Below are positions 38,701 to 48,000 of a stretch of 64,000 nt of DNA, one piece after another (within the stretch, counting starts at the first letter, position 1; every line of letters begins with the position of its first letter). The notes under the pieces are model-generated. The model saw nothing but the letters and a program-made list of their open reading frames with translations. It made no database searches and was not told the DNA's origin. The position numbers were made by a program, and so were the translations under genes. The DNA is from Apostichopus japonicus (lineage: Eukaryota; Echinodermata; Holothuroidea; Aspidochirotida; Stichopodidae). The stretch spans positions 15,265,713-15,329,712 of the forward strand of contig NC_092574.1 in assembly GCF_037975245.1 (NCBI RefSeq), written 5' to 3'.

Positions 38701-41700
38701 TCTTGCACCTTAATATTTTTAGAATTTGTTATTAATGTTAATGTAAAATGGTGGCTGAGAGAGCACCTAGTATAAAGAAAGAATTTAAAAAGGGAAAAAA
38801 AGAAAGAAGGATTTTTGTGTTTTTAAGATTCATTGACTGAAGTCATTTGCATCTTTAATCAAGGTTTCCACTAAGCATAATTTTCTGAGCAGGCTCTTCC
38901 AGGCTCAGGTACGGTATGTAATAAGACAGAGCCTAATTCATTAGAAGTTTGTTAAGAATGGTATGAGAAATGAATGTAAGTAAAGGCTGAGTTGTTGGAA
39001 CAGTGTGTTATTAGTAACAGTGCATTGCCTAGACAGAGAACACTAGATTCTATAAGGAGAGCATATGTATTAATGTAATGCCAAGAAGTTTCAGTTGGCA
39101 ACATAGTAATTTGCTCAAATGGTAAAATTCAGGAGCATTCAGCCTTTTTTCAGCCAAGAGGCTAAATTGGAATTTACTCGTTTATTACATGTTTATCAGC
39201 TGTGGCCAAGAGTAAATTCAAAGAACAGCAACATATGAGACATTTATGAATATGTGTCATAAAGAGAATCATACAATATTTGAATAGTTTTTGTATGAAT
39301 TAAAAATACCCTCTTATATTCTGCAGTTTCCTTCTCTTCACATTTACCATAGATCAGAGCGGCAGCGATTTTGACTCGGTCACAACCTCTCCAACATTAA
39401 ACAGCGATGCTGCTAAACATAGGATTGCCATCAAACCGTCAGCTCGTAGACCCTCCAGCAGAATCAGGTCACCTCAGGTAAGCCATTTCCACGATAGTTT
39501 GTGAAGTTTTTTTTACCTTTGTGAACCTAGTTTTTATTTCAACCTAAAGTATTTTCTATTGTGAACCTGAGGTCACTGGTTCAAATCCTATGCCAGCCTC
39601 CCCCTCCACCCTCCCCCCTCCCCCCTCCCCCCAAAATTACCTTTTGCTATTCTAAAATTTAATTTGTACAACAAGTGATTCCCCCACCCCCCCCCCCCCA
39701 GATTTTTAAGTTTAACATGGATTCGAACATTAGAGTATCATAATGTATCATTGTGTCAAATATAAAATAAAAAGATTTGGTTTTGAAGAGAGTGCAATTT
39801 ACATAACTTTATTCCACACACTATTAAATTCGACATGGTCTTGTCATTCTTGTTTATTTTGAAAAAGTGGAAGCGGCTCTTGCCTTTCAGGTTTTAAACA
39901 TTTTGTCCTTCTTGCGACTTTAAGGCAGCACGCCAACAGTAGTACCCGTTTGCACTCAAGAATGTAGGCATGCCAGGGGTCTTTGCATTTTTGATGAAGC
40001 CAATAGAATTTAGAGTACATTGACAGCTAAGGAACTATTCAATTGTGTCACATTTCAAGGATAATTATATAACAAGGCTGCAAAGGAAGTGGAGCTTTTA
40101 AAACCTATGTACCATAATGACATGGCAGACAAACTGCTGTATTCCATATTCCTGGACTAAGCAAGGGGTTTATATCTGACAACAATAGTTTGCCTTCAAT
40201 TTGACAACCATCTCCAGAGTAAGGACAAGATAGTCAGATGGAGTTTGCTCTTATATATATCTAGAATATTCTTTGTCTTCTCTGTTTAAACTGTCACATT
40301 TGTCTGTCACTGGAATAATAATTTGCAGCGTTACTACTTAGCAACCTTCCATCATTGTTGTTAAAGTACTATGGACACTTAGCCAATTTGCCCCATATTC
40401 AGTTATAGATATATACATATTTTTTTATTACTTTCTTATTACTTTTTTTTTCTGTTCTCCTTTCTTCTTATATTTCATTTATTTTTGTGTTTTATTCCTT
40501 TGCACTATGAATTCATGACCTCAATTTTCCATTAAAAACCTGATTCTGATGGTTCACAATGTTTTCCAACCCTGGTTCTGTGTACAAATAGTACTCTCCA
40601 ATATGCATACAGTATATGTGGCCAGTTGGCCAGGAACAGTATTTCGCACAACTTGTTGCCAAGCAATTTGACATCCTTTTTTCCCCCTATGGACATGATG
40701 TGATATTTCCCTTGAAGTAAGAAAGTAAAGAATCATGTCTGATATTGAATTGAAGTTGACAAGATTTTAACCTTGTCTCTGAAAGTAATGAACGACTTCC
40801 CTGTTTGACTCTTCAAGTAAGTTGATCAAATTTCACATTGGCCAGATACGCACTTGGATGCTAATCATTGTGAGAGTCAATGCAATTACATGGTGGACAG
40901 GGAAGATTGAAGGAACTCGTACATGAAGAAGAACATTACGATGCTGCCAAGTTAACAACATGGAAATACTCACACCCACGCTTCTGTGACAGACTAGCAC
41001 TTTGCACGCTTTTGAAGATATAACCTTGGCCTCAATTTCAGGTAATTTATTCCCCACCTGAAGCTATCTCTACCCTGACCTGGATTGAAACACCAACATG
41101 GTTGTAGAGGAGGACATCATTCTACAATGTCTTGTTTGTCTTACCGTCCATGTTTCTTGTTCTCTCTGCAGCAGACAACTCCGACAGCCTTTGATTTTGA
41201 TGCCAACTCGCTCTCCTTCGCCTCTGAAAGTAAGTCCAATAGGAACAGATTTATCAATCGCGATTACTCGTATCTCATCAATCGTCCGGTCCCCAGGCCC
41301 CCAGGCCGGCCAGCCACAGCGTTCTCCACGCTGAATGGGAGGCCGAGGCGCCTGGGTAACTACACTTACAAGGTGGTTCCCTCGTGGTGTCGAGGCCTGA
41401 ACCCACCTTTGGAGGAGTGCGAGCTGGAGAGTAGTATGTCGTCCTCCACCGACAGTGACAGCAGCGAAGACAGAAGCAGTCTGGAGGACTCTGTCCAGAT
41501 AAACGATTGGCCGGAAAATCAAGAAGTTGAAATAACCGATATAAATACCATGATTAGAAGATGGTCGTCACATGCAAGTGAAGGTATTGCACAGCATGCT
41601 GGGTAAAATGGCATGCTGGGTAATAAGGCATGCTGGTTGATAATGCATGCTGCGCAACTATGGTACTGCACGATTGATTAGTGCTTGCGGGACATTTGCA

Positions 41701-44700
41701 TGTGACATGGGTCGGTGGTATTCCAAAATGGGTTGCTGGGTAGTGGCTACGAAAAGTAGGGGAAACTCGAATTTGACACAGGTGCTTTGATTGGTCAAAC
41801 ATTTGCATGCATGGCTTGCAGTACGTGAAAGCCACCCAAGTTCTGAATGTCAGAAGCTTGTTTGAAGTATGTTGCTTTGTTACATTAATGATATTGTAGA
41901 GCCTGGATAGTGGTAGTTTAGTTTTTAAGGGTGAAAGAACAAATTTTGATTATCATGCACTTTCATACAAAAATGTCAACAAGGTGTTTGTTGATGGTGT
42001 ACTGAACACTTTGAACTGGTAAATGCTACTCACTGTCTATTTAATTCCTCTAGTTGTGTACATTTCTAGCATTGCAGTGTGTTAATAAAATGCACGTCTA
42101 TATTTAATGTGATTTGACAAACAATTGAATGAAACTCTTAATAACTCCTTGAAAGAATCAATTTTGGCATATTTCTTCAGTCAATACATTGGACAAAAGA
42201 CAAATATTGAGTTGATATAAGTAAGCTCCCAAAAGACAAGAATTTCTTGATAGTGATGATTTGGACCCAGCTTACCAAATTTAGTTCATTGTTGACTTCA
42301 CTATTTCAAGTTTGTACTCCCTTCCTATTGCTATGGCTCCTATGCTCCTATTTATTTGCAGACTACTTTTTACTGTCAGAGTTTGTGCTGTTGGGCTTTT
42401 ACACTTTATTAATCACATTGTACAGTTAAGATGTTGTATTTACATCCATTGTAATTCAAATCTTTGGGGTATCTTTCAGTTTAATAATAATAGTTTAACC
42501 ATCTCAAATGAATTTTAATTTTTATTTTGTCTCCTGTCTCTACCAAAGCTATTGATGAAGAAACCGAGATGGAAGAAAAATCCACCATGAGCATTGTATA
42601 TGAGAAGAAGGATGCTGAAGGATTCAAAGAAGGGAAACGACCACTAAATGGGATCTTAGACCAGTTAATCGAGGAGTCCAAAGAAGCTTATACCTATGAC
42701 ATTGACCCTGTAGAGGTACCTCTATCACCTACCGAAGTCTCCAGTCTGAGCGATAAAGAAGAAAATGCCTCCATAAAGGAATCTGACAGAAACTTCATGT
42801 TTAACTCTCAAAGTGTTAAGTTGGAGGATGCAAATGGGGATGGTCTGGGAGATGTAGCACAGAATGAGGTTCAAGACCTAACGAGGGAAGAAGACATCAG
42901 TGAAAGTAAGGTGGATGAACTTGTCGCAGATGACAACCCTGCCGAGGAGGGCATGGAGAGAAGTAGTGAAATTATGGGCCAGTCGGAAGGGAAGGGAAGT
43001 GACCATGGTCAAATTGAAATGGAGGTAGAAACGTCTGCAGAAGTGACAGACGACGAAATTAGACTAGAAACAAAAACTGAAGAGACAGAAGGAGTAAACC
43101 TAAAGGATGATGAAGTTTTCAAAATTGTCCAAGTTGAAAATGTCAAATCTGAGAGTAAAGAGGATGAGGATGAAAAGACAAATGAAGTAGGAGTAGAAGA
43201 TGATGTCAAGGAGGAGGAGGAGGAGGAGAAGGAGGAGGATGAGGCAAAGGTAGAGGATATTAAGCAAGTAGAGGTAGAGGTAGAGGATGAGGAAAAGAAA
43301 GTTGTGATCATCCAGAAACCTAGTCCATCTCCACGACAGAGGTCACCACCTCAAACAAGGCCAAGGGTGAGCTTTGTACAGGATGAATCTAACAAGGAAG
43401 AAACAAAGGATTTGAATGGCAATGAAGACAGACCAGTGTCTGTGAAGGATAGGATCTTAAGGTGAGCCTTTTAATGTTAGGGGTTGGAATGGTGTGGTTC
43501 ATTGTTTAAGTTCATTTTGAATTATTAGGGGTTGTGCATGTGTGGGAAGGATGGAGGGAGGAAAGTGGGGATTGGTTGGTTTTAATGTTAGCGTGGTTTG
43601 GAAAACGGTTCTTTTCTTTGGGAAGGGGGGTGGGTGCTTGAGGAATTGGGTTTGGTATTAGGGTTGGTTTGAATTAGTGTAGCTTTGCTATTGTGTTCTG
43701 TTGGATTAGCTTAATTTGGCCTGGATAAATTGGTGCATATACCTACCTTAGTATCAGCAATTGTGAGATCAAACCTGAAATCCTGGCTTGAGGAGCTCCA
43801 GTGTAGCTGTAAGCCTATAACTCAATACCTGGTATCAGCAATTGTGAGATCAAATCCAAGATCCTCAGCTTTAGAAGCTCTAGTGTAGCTGTTAAACCTG
43901 TAATTAAGTACTTTAATTGGTCGATCCTTGTATGATGGTGAAGGTGCCAGTAAGCTGATCAAATTTCACTCTCAGTCATTCCCTGGGGATGATTGATTAA
44001 TTGTCTATATATTATACATGAGTAACACCATCTTGTTCTGCTCAGATAATTGCTACCTGTAGACTGTGGATGTAATCAAATTGCCAGCAGTAGGGGTCCG
44101 ATGGTTAATCGTTGATTAATTGATTAATCGTCTATATATTATCCATGATTAACACCATCTTGTTCTGCTCAGATAATTGCTACCTGTAGACTGTGGATGT
44201 AATCAACTTGCCAGCAGTAAGGGTGCGATGGTTAATCGTTGATTAATTGATTAATCGTCTATATGATCTATGATTAACACCATTACATTCTGCTAAGGTA
44301 CTGTAGCTACTATCTGTAGACTGTGGATGTACTCAAATTGCCAGCAGATGGGGTCTGGTGGTTGATCGTTGTTTAAAGAACAGATAATTCTAGTTTTCAC
44401 TCGCATGGACAAGTTGGCGCATCACTACATGAAGAGTTGTCTGCCTCTCGATTAGAAAAACTAAGGAGATAAAAGAGTCTGAAGAGAACAGACTAACGCT
44501 TTTATACAAGTCTAGCCGACCTGTAGTGTAATTATTTCACCAGGAAGTAAACATGCAGGATATCTCAATTGTTACAATTCACTCAGCTCCTCTGTTTACT
44601 CGTCTCAGGTCTTCTTGCAAACTTTCCCCACCTACCCTACCTTCGGACAGTTTGTCATGTAAGGGACGAGGTTATGATGAAGGATCATCATGTGAAACCG

Positions 44701-46068
44701 GTTAATGTTTTAATGATGTTGAGTATAGAGCATAGAGCAGAGTGCCTTTGATGTACTTAGTTTTATCATACTCAGATTCTGTCAACATCCATTGTTTATG
44801 AAATGTTTGTTGGCAAGTATTAAAATGAGACGAAAGAGGCTCTTATCTTATATGTTGTGTAAACTTGACAGTATAAAATTGAATGTGTAAAAGTAAGTGG
44901 GCCTGACGTTTTGTTCCTAGCAGGAACTGCTCAATGAAGAAGATCCTGCTTGGGTCGGAACGTCAGGCCAGCTTACTTTTACACATTCTCTTACACAGGC
45001 TCTCGAATGGATAAGCAGTTTGCTAACAGTTTTTGCATTAGTTTTATTTAGTATAAAATTGAATTAGAATCTGTGTTCTCATATGTACAAAAGTATCACT
45101 AATGTAACGTAATGTATAGTATGAATGTATAGCTGGATTAATCAGTCTGAAGGTGGGATCTAAGGAATTCCATATTTTCTTTATCTTAATCTAGGTTGCA
45201 AAGTAAGTCATTCACTTCCTCGCAGCCAGCTGCTCTCATCAAGAGGTCACCTCGATGGACCTTACCAAAGTCTAAACCAAGCTCTCCGAGTCCCACCGCA
45301 GTTGAGAGGAAGGTCACAACACCCACTCCTGCGAGTTCATTCCAAGCAGAGGTGAAGGTCACAAGTAGCTCTTCGAGTCCCACTGCAGTTGAGAGGAAGG
45401 TCACAACACCCACTCCTGCGAGTTCATTCCAAGCGGAGAAGAAGGATACAAGCAGATCTTCGAGTCCCACTGCAGTTGAGAGGAAGGTCACAACACCCAC
45501 TCCTGCGAGTTCATTCCAAGCGGAGAAGAAGGATACAAGCAGATCTTCGACTCCCACCGCAGTTGAGAGGAAGGTCACAACACTCACTCCTGCAAGTTCA
45601 TTCCAAGCGGAGAAGAAGGATACAAGCAGATCTTCGAGTCCCACCGCAGTTGAGAGGAAGGTCACAACACCCACTCCTGCAAGTTCATTCCAAGCGGAGA
45701 AGAAGATCACAAGCCCCAACGAGAGCAAAGTAGAAAAGGTGAAAGAAGACACCCCTGAGATAAAGCCAACACCAAGAAGACAGACTCCTCCAGTGAAGGT
45801 TAAAACAGTGAATGTATCAATTAGAAGCCCACCTCCAAAGGAGACCACCCCACCGCCAACTCTCAGGAGGGAGAGCAAGGATGAAAACTCCAACAATAAG
45901 AGCATAGGTAGATTGCCTTAGTTTATAGCTCAAAATGGAAGTAAAAAACTCAACTCAGTGATATTGCATGTTATGAGTAGTGGGAGAGAAGGTATCAGCA
46001 AGAACTTTATAGTTGAATATATAGATAGATATATATATAGATATATATATTTATATATAGATATATAT

Positions 46069-46151
<83 letters not shown>

Positions 46152-47126
46152 TATATATATATACACACACTTAAGGCAAATATGTCACCAAACAGAACTA
46201 GTATTGTTCGATACAGGTGACCAAAGCCTACAGTGGAATTACAACCTTACTGGTTTCGAACCTCTGGACATACAATCAGGGTACATCTAGAGCCTAGTGG
46301 TTAGGGTCTCCGCATATAAAGCGGGAGGCCGGTTTTGAATCCCGGTGGAGGCTGGAAGTTTTTTCACTGTTCTGGATTTTCCAACTCACTACAATTTCAA
46401 TTATATATATATAAACTTTTATACTCACAAGGTTATCATGGTGATTGAATCTAATTGTGGAAATATATATATATATATTTTCATATTTGCATAATTAGAT
46501 TCAATCACCATGATAACATTGAAAGTATAAAAGGAATGCCTCCTGTATTCTCATCCATATACTACTGAGCAGATATTTGAAGTTGGTTGTAAAATTTTCT
46601 GTTATTCATGCCAGGGTTTGTATCCATCATGTTTTTAAAAATCTGTTTTTTTTTCAGTGAAAACTGTGATTAATGTCCAAACAGTGATTTTGTCCCAGCT
46701 TTTGCTGCCGACCTTCAAATATAAATTACTTAGCAGGTAGTTTAGACTTTACGCTAGCAGAAAATGTCTGTAATTTATGCAACATCAAACTTTATTTGAA
46801 TACATTCGCATAAGTGTCGATTTCACCAACTGAAAATTGGTATGCAATTGTGTAGTGCATTAGAATGGTACTATCGCTGCAATATGTTATCATATACTAT
46901 ATATATATAAGTAACATATACTTATATATATGTTATCATATACTCATATACTATTTTTGTATAATAATAATAAATATCATATATCATATATAACACTCTG
47001 TGTATAGCATTTAAGTACAGTGATCTTTCTTCTAATATTTGTTTTTTATTTATACCAACAGGAGGAGTAAAAGCACTCATTATGAGATTTCAAGAGACCC
47101 AACAGCAAGTTAGCTCAACCAGTTGA
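19991..47126 (+). CDS. 1195-residue acidic, proline/serine-rich protein with CRACD/CRACDL-like motifs (11 exons)
   Basis: Join of 19991-20732, 28451-28609, 30587-30737, 31465-31552, 34027-34164, 36911-36992, 39353-39477, 41172-41583, 42549-43461, 45195-45907 and 47062-47126. Every junction is GT/AG, all phases agree, and the sum is 3588 nt (1195 codons plus TGA). An in-frame TAA six bases upstream fixes the start. Order of features: acidic N-terminus with three D(H/Y)GL(D/S)S motifs (178, 225, 284); basic patch [20 protein letters not shown] (306-325); [23 protein letters not shown] (473-482); Ser/Asp-rich segment; Glu-rich segment; RVSF (905-908); five 29-residue repeats; C-terminal [12 protein letters not shown]. 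The basic patch, DEGLPLSP and AKHRIAIKP, in this order, recall vertebrate CRACDL/CRACD (capping-protein-inhibiting actin regulators, DUF4592). That link is from memory and only moderate. Mostly disordered, no membrane segment; probably cytoplasmic. Confidence 0.8.
20733..28450. other. Intron 1 of the CRACD-like gene
   Basis: Apart from MITE copy 2 and an inverted-repeat-element fragment at 25685-25704, holds AT-rich DNA with dense TACAGTA/TACTGTA words, a G15-like tract near 22297, a (TTGCCC)-rich stretch at 24765-24830, a C14-like tract near 25973 and A/G-rich runs near 26545 and 27368. No further coding exon seen. Confidence 0.6.
22779..23152. mobile_element. MITE family A, copy 2 (intron 1)
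   Basis: 374 bp, same orientation as the copy at 2214-2576. The left end TTAAAGGCATTGAAGACTC pairs with the right end GAGTCTTCACACCCTTTAA. Bounded by TTAA on both sides. Confidence 0.78.
28451..28609 (+). CDS. CRACD-like gene exon 2
   Basis: 159 nt. The acceptor is TTCAG|TT and the donor ACAG|GTGAGA. Encodes [20 protein letters not shown] followed by [20 protein letters not shown]. Carries the third DHGL motif, followed by a run of acidic residues. Ends in phase 1. Confidence 0.85.
29308..29704. repeat. Two tandem 190-215 bp units with nested 26-bp repeats (intron 2)
   Basis: ACGATATGAGGGAGAG starts units at 29308 and 29497. Inside each, the 26-bp word GGATCCCCGTTTGATCCCTA recurs, twice in unit 1 and three times in unit 2. 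Both units end CTTCTTTAAGGTGGGT. Confidence 0.93.
30587..30737 (+). CDS. CRACD-like gene exon 3 (basic patch)
   Basis: 151 nt. The acceptor AACGTAG|AT completes GAT with the previous G; the donor is TTGT|GTAAGT. Encodes DAPPP, then [20 protein letters not shown], then a Gln/Asp/Glu-rich tail. The patch looks like a nuclear-localisation or phosphoinositide-binding amphipathic basic helix. It recalls the KKKSKFKTFKKFFGKKK stretch near the N-terminus of CRACDL and, less closely, the FKPWKWRKKK of PHACTR proteins. Confidence 0.85.
31465..31552 (+). CDS. CRACD-like gene exon 4
   Basis: 88 nt, residues 351-380, [20 protein letters not shown] then AGHSLSQED. The acceptor is TTATAG and the donor GAC|GTAAGT; ends in phase 0. 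No domain recognised. Confidence 0.8.
31736..32100. repeat. Minisatellite, about 65-bp unit, six copies (intron 4)
   Basis: Units begin GAAGCACATGTCCTTGCTGC at about 31736, 31806, 31868, 31935, 31998 and 32060, each followed by AAATTGTTGTAGT and CAGGGTTGCCAAGGTAGTAA. The open frames across it are repeat artefacts. Confidence 0.93.
34027..34164 (+). CDS. CRACD-like gene exon 5
   Basis: 138 nt, residues 381-426, [20 protein letters not shown] then [15 protein letters not shown]. Phase 0 at both ends, so it could be skipped without a frameshift. RRRTDSDEG is a plausible basophilic-kinase site. The [13 protein letters not shown] stretch resembles a DDGLPRSPPEMSL-type stretch recalled from CRACDL. 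Confidence 0.82.
34780..35345. repeat. Tandem duplication, about 265-bp unit, two diverged copies (intron 5)
   Basis: Shared blocks in the same order: ACATT(T/A)CCCTAAATTAG, TTGGCCTTTTGTTAAT, GGTCACTTCCTTCTCCCTTG, a polyC block, and TCTAATTGTGTG. The two copies differ at many positions, so the event is old. Confidence 0.85.
36911..36992 (+). CDS. CRACD-like gene exon 6
   Basis: 82 nt, residues 427-453, [20 protein letters not shown] then SLRNNSN. The acceptor is TTTTCCGCAG and the donor AATG|GTAAGC. Basic and proline-containing. The ATG at 36869 is intronic and not a start. Confidence 0.8.
37426..37672. repeat. Minisatellite, about 43-50 bp unit, six copies (intron 6)
   Basis: ATATGCAACATGGTGAAATC followed by TGGTACAGAAGT and a TATTTTATAAT spacer, repeated six times with substitutions. 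Confidence 0.92.
39353..39477 (+). CDS. CRACD-like gene exon 7 (AKHRIAIKP motif)
   Basis: 125 nt. The acceptor CCATAG|AT completes GAT; the donor is CAG|GTAAGC. Residues 454-495: [18 protein letters not shown], then [20 protein letters not shown]. This is the clearest family signature: vertebrate CRACD/CRACDL have an SAAKHK/RLxVKP-type motif followed by a basic stretch (from memory). Confidence 0.85.
39478..41171. other. Intron 7 of the CRACD-like gene
   Basis: 1.7 kb, AT-rich; a C-rich tract at 39597-39635 and a C12-like run near 39686. No exon or element recognised. Confidence 0.6.
41172..41583 (+). CDS. CRACD-like gene exon 8 (tandem NAGNAG acceptor)
   Basis: 412 nt from the first acceptor, TCTCTGCAG|CAG|ACA. 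Use of the second CAG (exon from 41175) would drop one glutamine without changing frame. Encodes [20 protein letters not shown], a Pro/Arg-rich stretch ([12 protein letters not shown]), and a Ser/Asp run ([19 protein letters not shown]) that looks like a CK2-type target. Donor GAAG|GTATTG, fairly weak. The C-terminal part [17 protein letters not shown] is predicted helical by eye. Confidence 0.83.
41589..41660. repeat. Short tandem repeat of GGCATGCTGGGTAAT (intron 8)
   Basis: Four imperfect copies of GCATGCTGGGTAAT immediately after the exon 8 donor, period about 16 bp. Confidence 0.85.
42549..43461 (+). CDS. CRACD-like gene exon 9 (acidic region, RVSF motif)
   Basis: 913 nt. The acceptor CTACCAAAG|CT completes GCT; the donor is TTAAG|GTGAGC, leaving AG. 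Glu/Asp-rich, with [16 protein letters not shown] encoded by a GAG run at about 43210-43240. It is followed by a basic Pro/Ser stretch ([15 protein letters not shown]), then RVSF (43364-43375; residues 905-908), a consensus PP1-docking RVxF motif, and VKDRILR at the junction. The serine-rich minus-strand frame here is a shadow. Confidence 0.85.
43462..45194. repeat. Intron 9 with two tandem repeat families
   Basis: At about 43752-43915 two copies of a 95-bp unit (TATCAGCAATTGTGAGATCA ... GTGTAGCTGT). At about 43990-44370 three copies of a 130-bp unit (TAACACCATCTTGTTCTGCT, CTGTAGACTGTGGATGTA, GGTTAATCGTTGATTAATTG). An inverted pair lies at about 44888-44910 and 44962-44986 (GTGTAAAAGTAAGTGGGCCT against GGCCAGCTTACTTTTACACA). 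No exon. Confidence 0.85.
45195..45907 (+). CDS. CRACD-like gene exon 10 (five 29-residue repeats)
   Basis: 713 nt. The acceptor AATCTAG|G completes AGG; the donor is ATAG|GTAGAT. Starts [20 protein letters not shown]. Five copies of [20 protein letters not shown] plus EKKDTSRSS (DNA period exactly 87 bp, at 45301, 45388, 45475, 45562 and 45649). Copies 1 and 4 and the last tail carry a few substitutions. Repeats are basic and Ser/Thr/Pro-rich, each with TP sites. The tail is Pro/Thr-rich ([18 protein letters not shown]). The long minus-strand frame 45905-45186 is a by-product of a repeat length divisible by three. Confidence 0.88.
45283..45714. repeat. Coding minisatellite, 87-bp period, five copies
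   Basis: The phrase GTTGAGAGGAAGGTCACAAC recurs at 45301, 45388, 45475, 45562 and 45649, spaced exactly 87 bp. Nearly identical at synonymous positions too, so recently expanded or homogenised. Frame is kept because 87 is 29 codons. Confidence 0.97.
46015..46170. repeat. (AT)n / (ATAG)n microsatellite (intron 10)
   Basis: ATAGATATATATAG variants grade into long ATATAT tracts, ending in ACACACAC. Confidence 0.97.
46285..46360 (+). mobile_element. tRNA-derived SINE head or tRNA pseudogene (intron 10)
   Basis: AGAGCCTAGTGGTTAGGGT gives the A box/D arm. TCCGC-ATATAAA-GCGGG forms a 5-bp anticodon stem with a 7-base loop. GCCGGTTTTGAATCCCGGT is a T arm with one extra base. The damaged T loop and missing acceptor pairing argue against a working tRNA. 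A T6 run follows. Confidence 0.6.
46416..46533. repeat. Long inverted repeat, arms about 41 bp, AT-rich loop (intron 10)
   Basis: CTTTTATACT-cacaa-GGTTATCATGGTGATTGA at the left is answered by TCAATCACCATGATAACatt and AGTATAAAAG at the right. The inner AATTAGATTCAATCACCATG is an exact match; only a 5-base bulge differs. The primary transcript would form a long hairpin. Confidence 0.88.
47062..47126 (+). CDS. CRACD-like gene exon 11 (stop codon exon)
   Basis: 65 nt. The acceptor ACCAACAG|GA completes GGA. Encodes [20 protein letters not shown] and S, then TGA at 47124-47126. The short [10 protein letters not shown] helix is the likely functional C-terminus. Confidence 0.8.
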
Positions 47127-48000
47127 TGATGATTATACAGATTAGAAAATGCCCGCTGCGACAAAGTCATCGGAATAAATCTCGAACACATTTATGATGC
47201 ATGGAAGTCACAACTTTCAATTGTGGACAGGTTAAATGGTTACTTGACAGAGATGCCATCAAAGGGTCCTGCAGAAACAGAAGGATTTATGCTGCTTTTT
47301 AACCATTTTCATTGGCATCGTAAATAGCCTATCACACAAATTTGTATGGGAAATTGTGCCTTGGTGTATTGAGGCTTGTAGCACTGTTAGGGGTTGTCAG
47401 GAAGATGTAATATCATTTGCTGCATATTGATGATCATCACTAGCTTTAATGTAACTGACTGAGTATAGTTGGAAACAAAATGAACTTTGAAGTTTAAAGA
47501 TGTAACTGGTAATTAAGACTTTTTTTTCTTCAAAACATCAACTCTTAGCCTTGGCCTACAACACATTTGTAGGAGCTGTTCCTAAAGCCAAGTTGTAATA
47601 ATTTTCATAAACTGTTTATGAGATTTAAGCCCATATGAAAGATTAGGTAATGCTTGTGAGAGTTATTGCAGTAGTTACTGACATGAATCTGATGAAAAGG
47701 GGAACATGAGTAAGTTTCCTTAGAAACAAAACCTAAAACCAACTGCTTTGAAAAGGCTAGTTTGCTGAAACCATATTTCTAGGAACCCTTATTCCTTAAA
47801 TATTTTTACCCAAATTCAACCAATTTAATGTCTTTCATACTTTGGACATATTATTGCCTATTTTTCAGTGATATTCTTAGATAAAAGGTAGCAATAAAAT
47901 GGGAAAACTATCAGTTTGAAACAACTAAAGGAAATTCACAGTGAGTTGCAAATAATGACCTCATATTGGCAAAAATGTGGAAAAGTTGGCTGAAAAGGAT
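47127..48000 (+). other. Probable 3' untranslated region with polyadenylation signals
   Basis: AATAAA at 47174-47179 and another at 47893-47898. The first lies only 48 bp past the stop codon, so the second or a later one is likelier to be the main site. No coding exon. Confidence 0.45.

Noticed and set aside
43009-43311. 100-residue serine-rich minus-strand frame
   Set aside because: Antisense shadow of the Glu/Asp-rich coding of exon 9 (GAG/GAA read backwards gives Ser/Phe).
45186-45905. 239-residue minus-strand open frame opposite exon 10
   Set aside because: It exists because the 87-bp repeat keeps the antisense frame open in every unit. The plus-strand frame has correct splice junctions and phases, and the antisense product has no recognisable motif.
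46285-46360. Functional tRNA with ATA anticodon loop
   Set aside because: The T loop has an extra base and no 7-bp acceptor stem could be formed.
19991-47126. Capping-protein-interaction (CPI, LxHxTxxRPK-type) motif in the CRACD-like protein
   Set aside because: Looked for it through the assembled translation and found no convincing match, so the actin-capping role stays an inference from other motifs.
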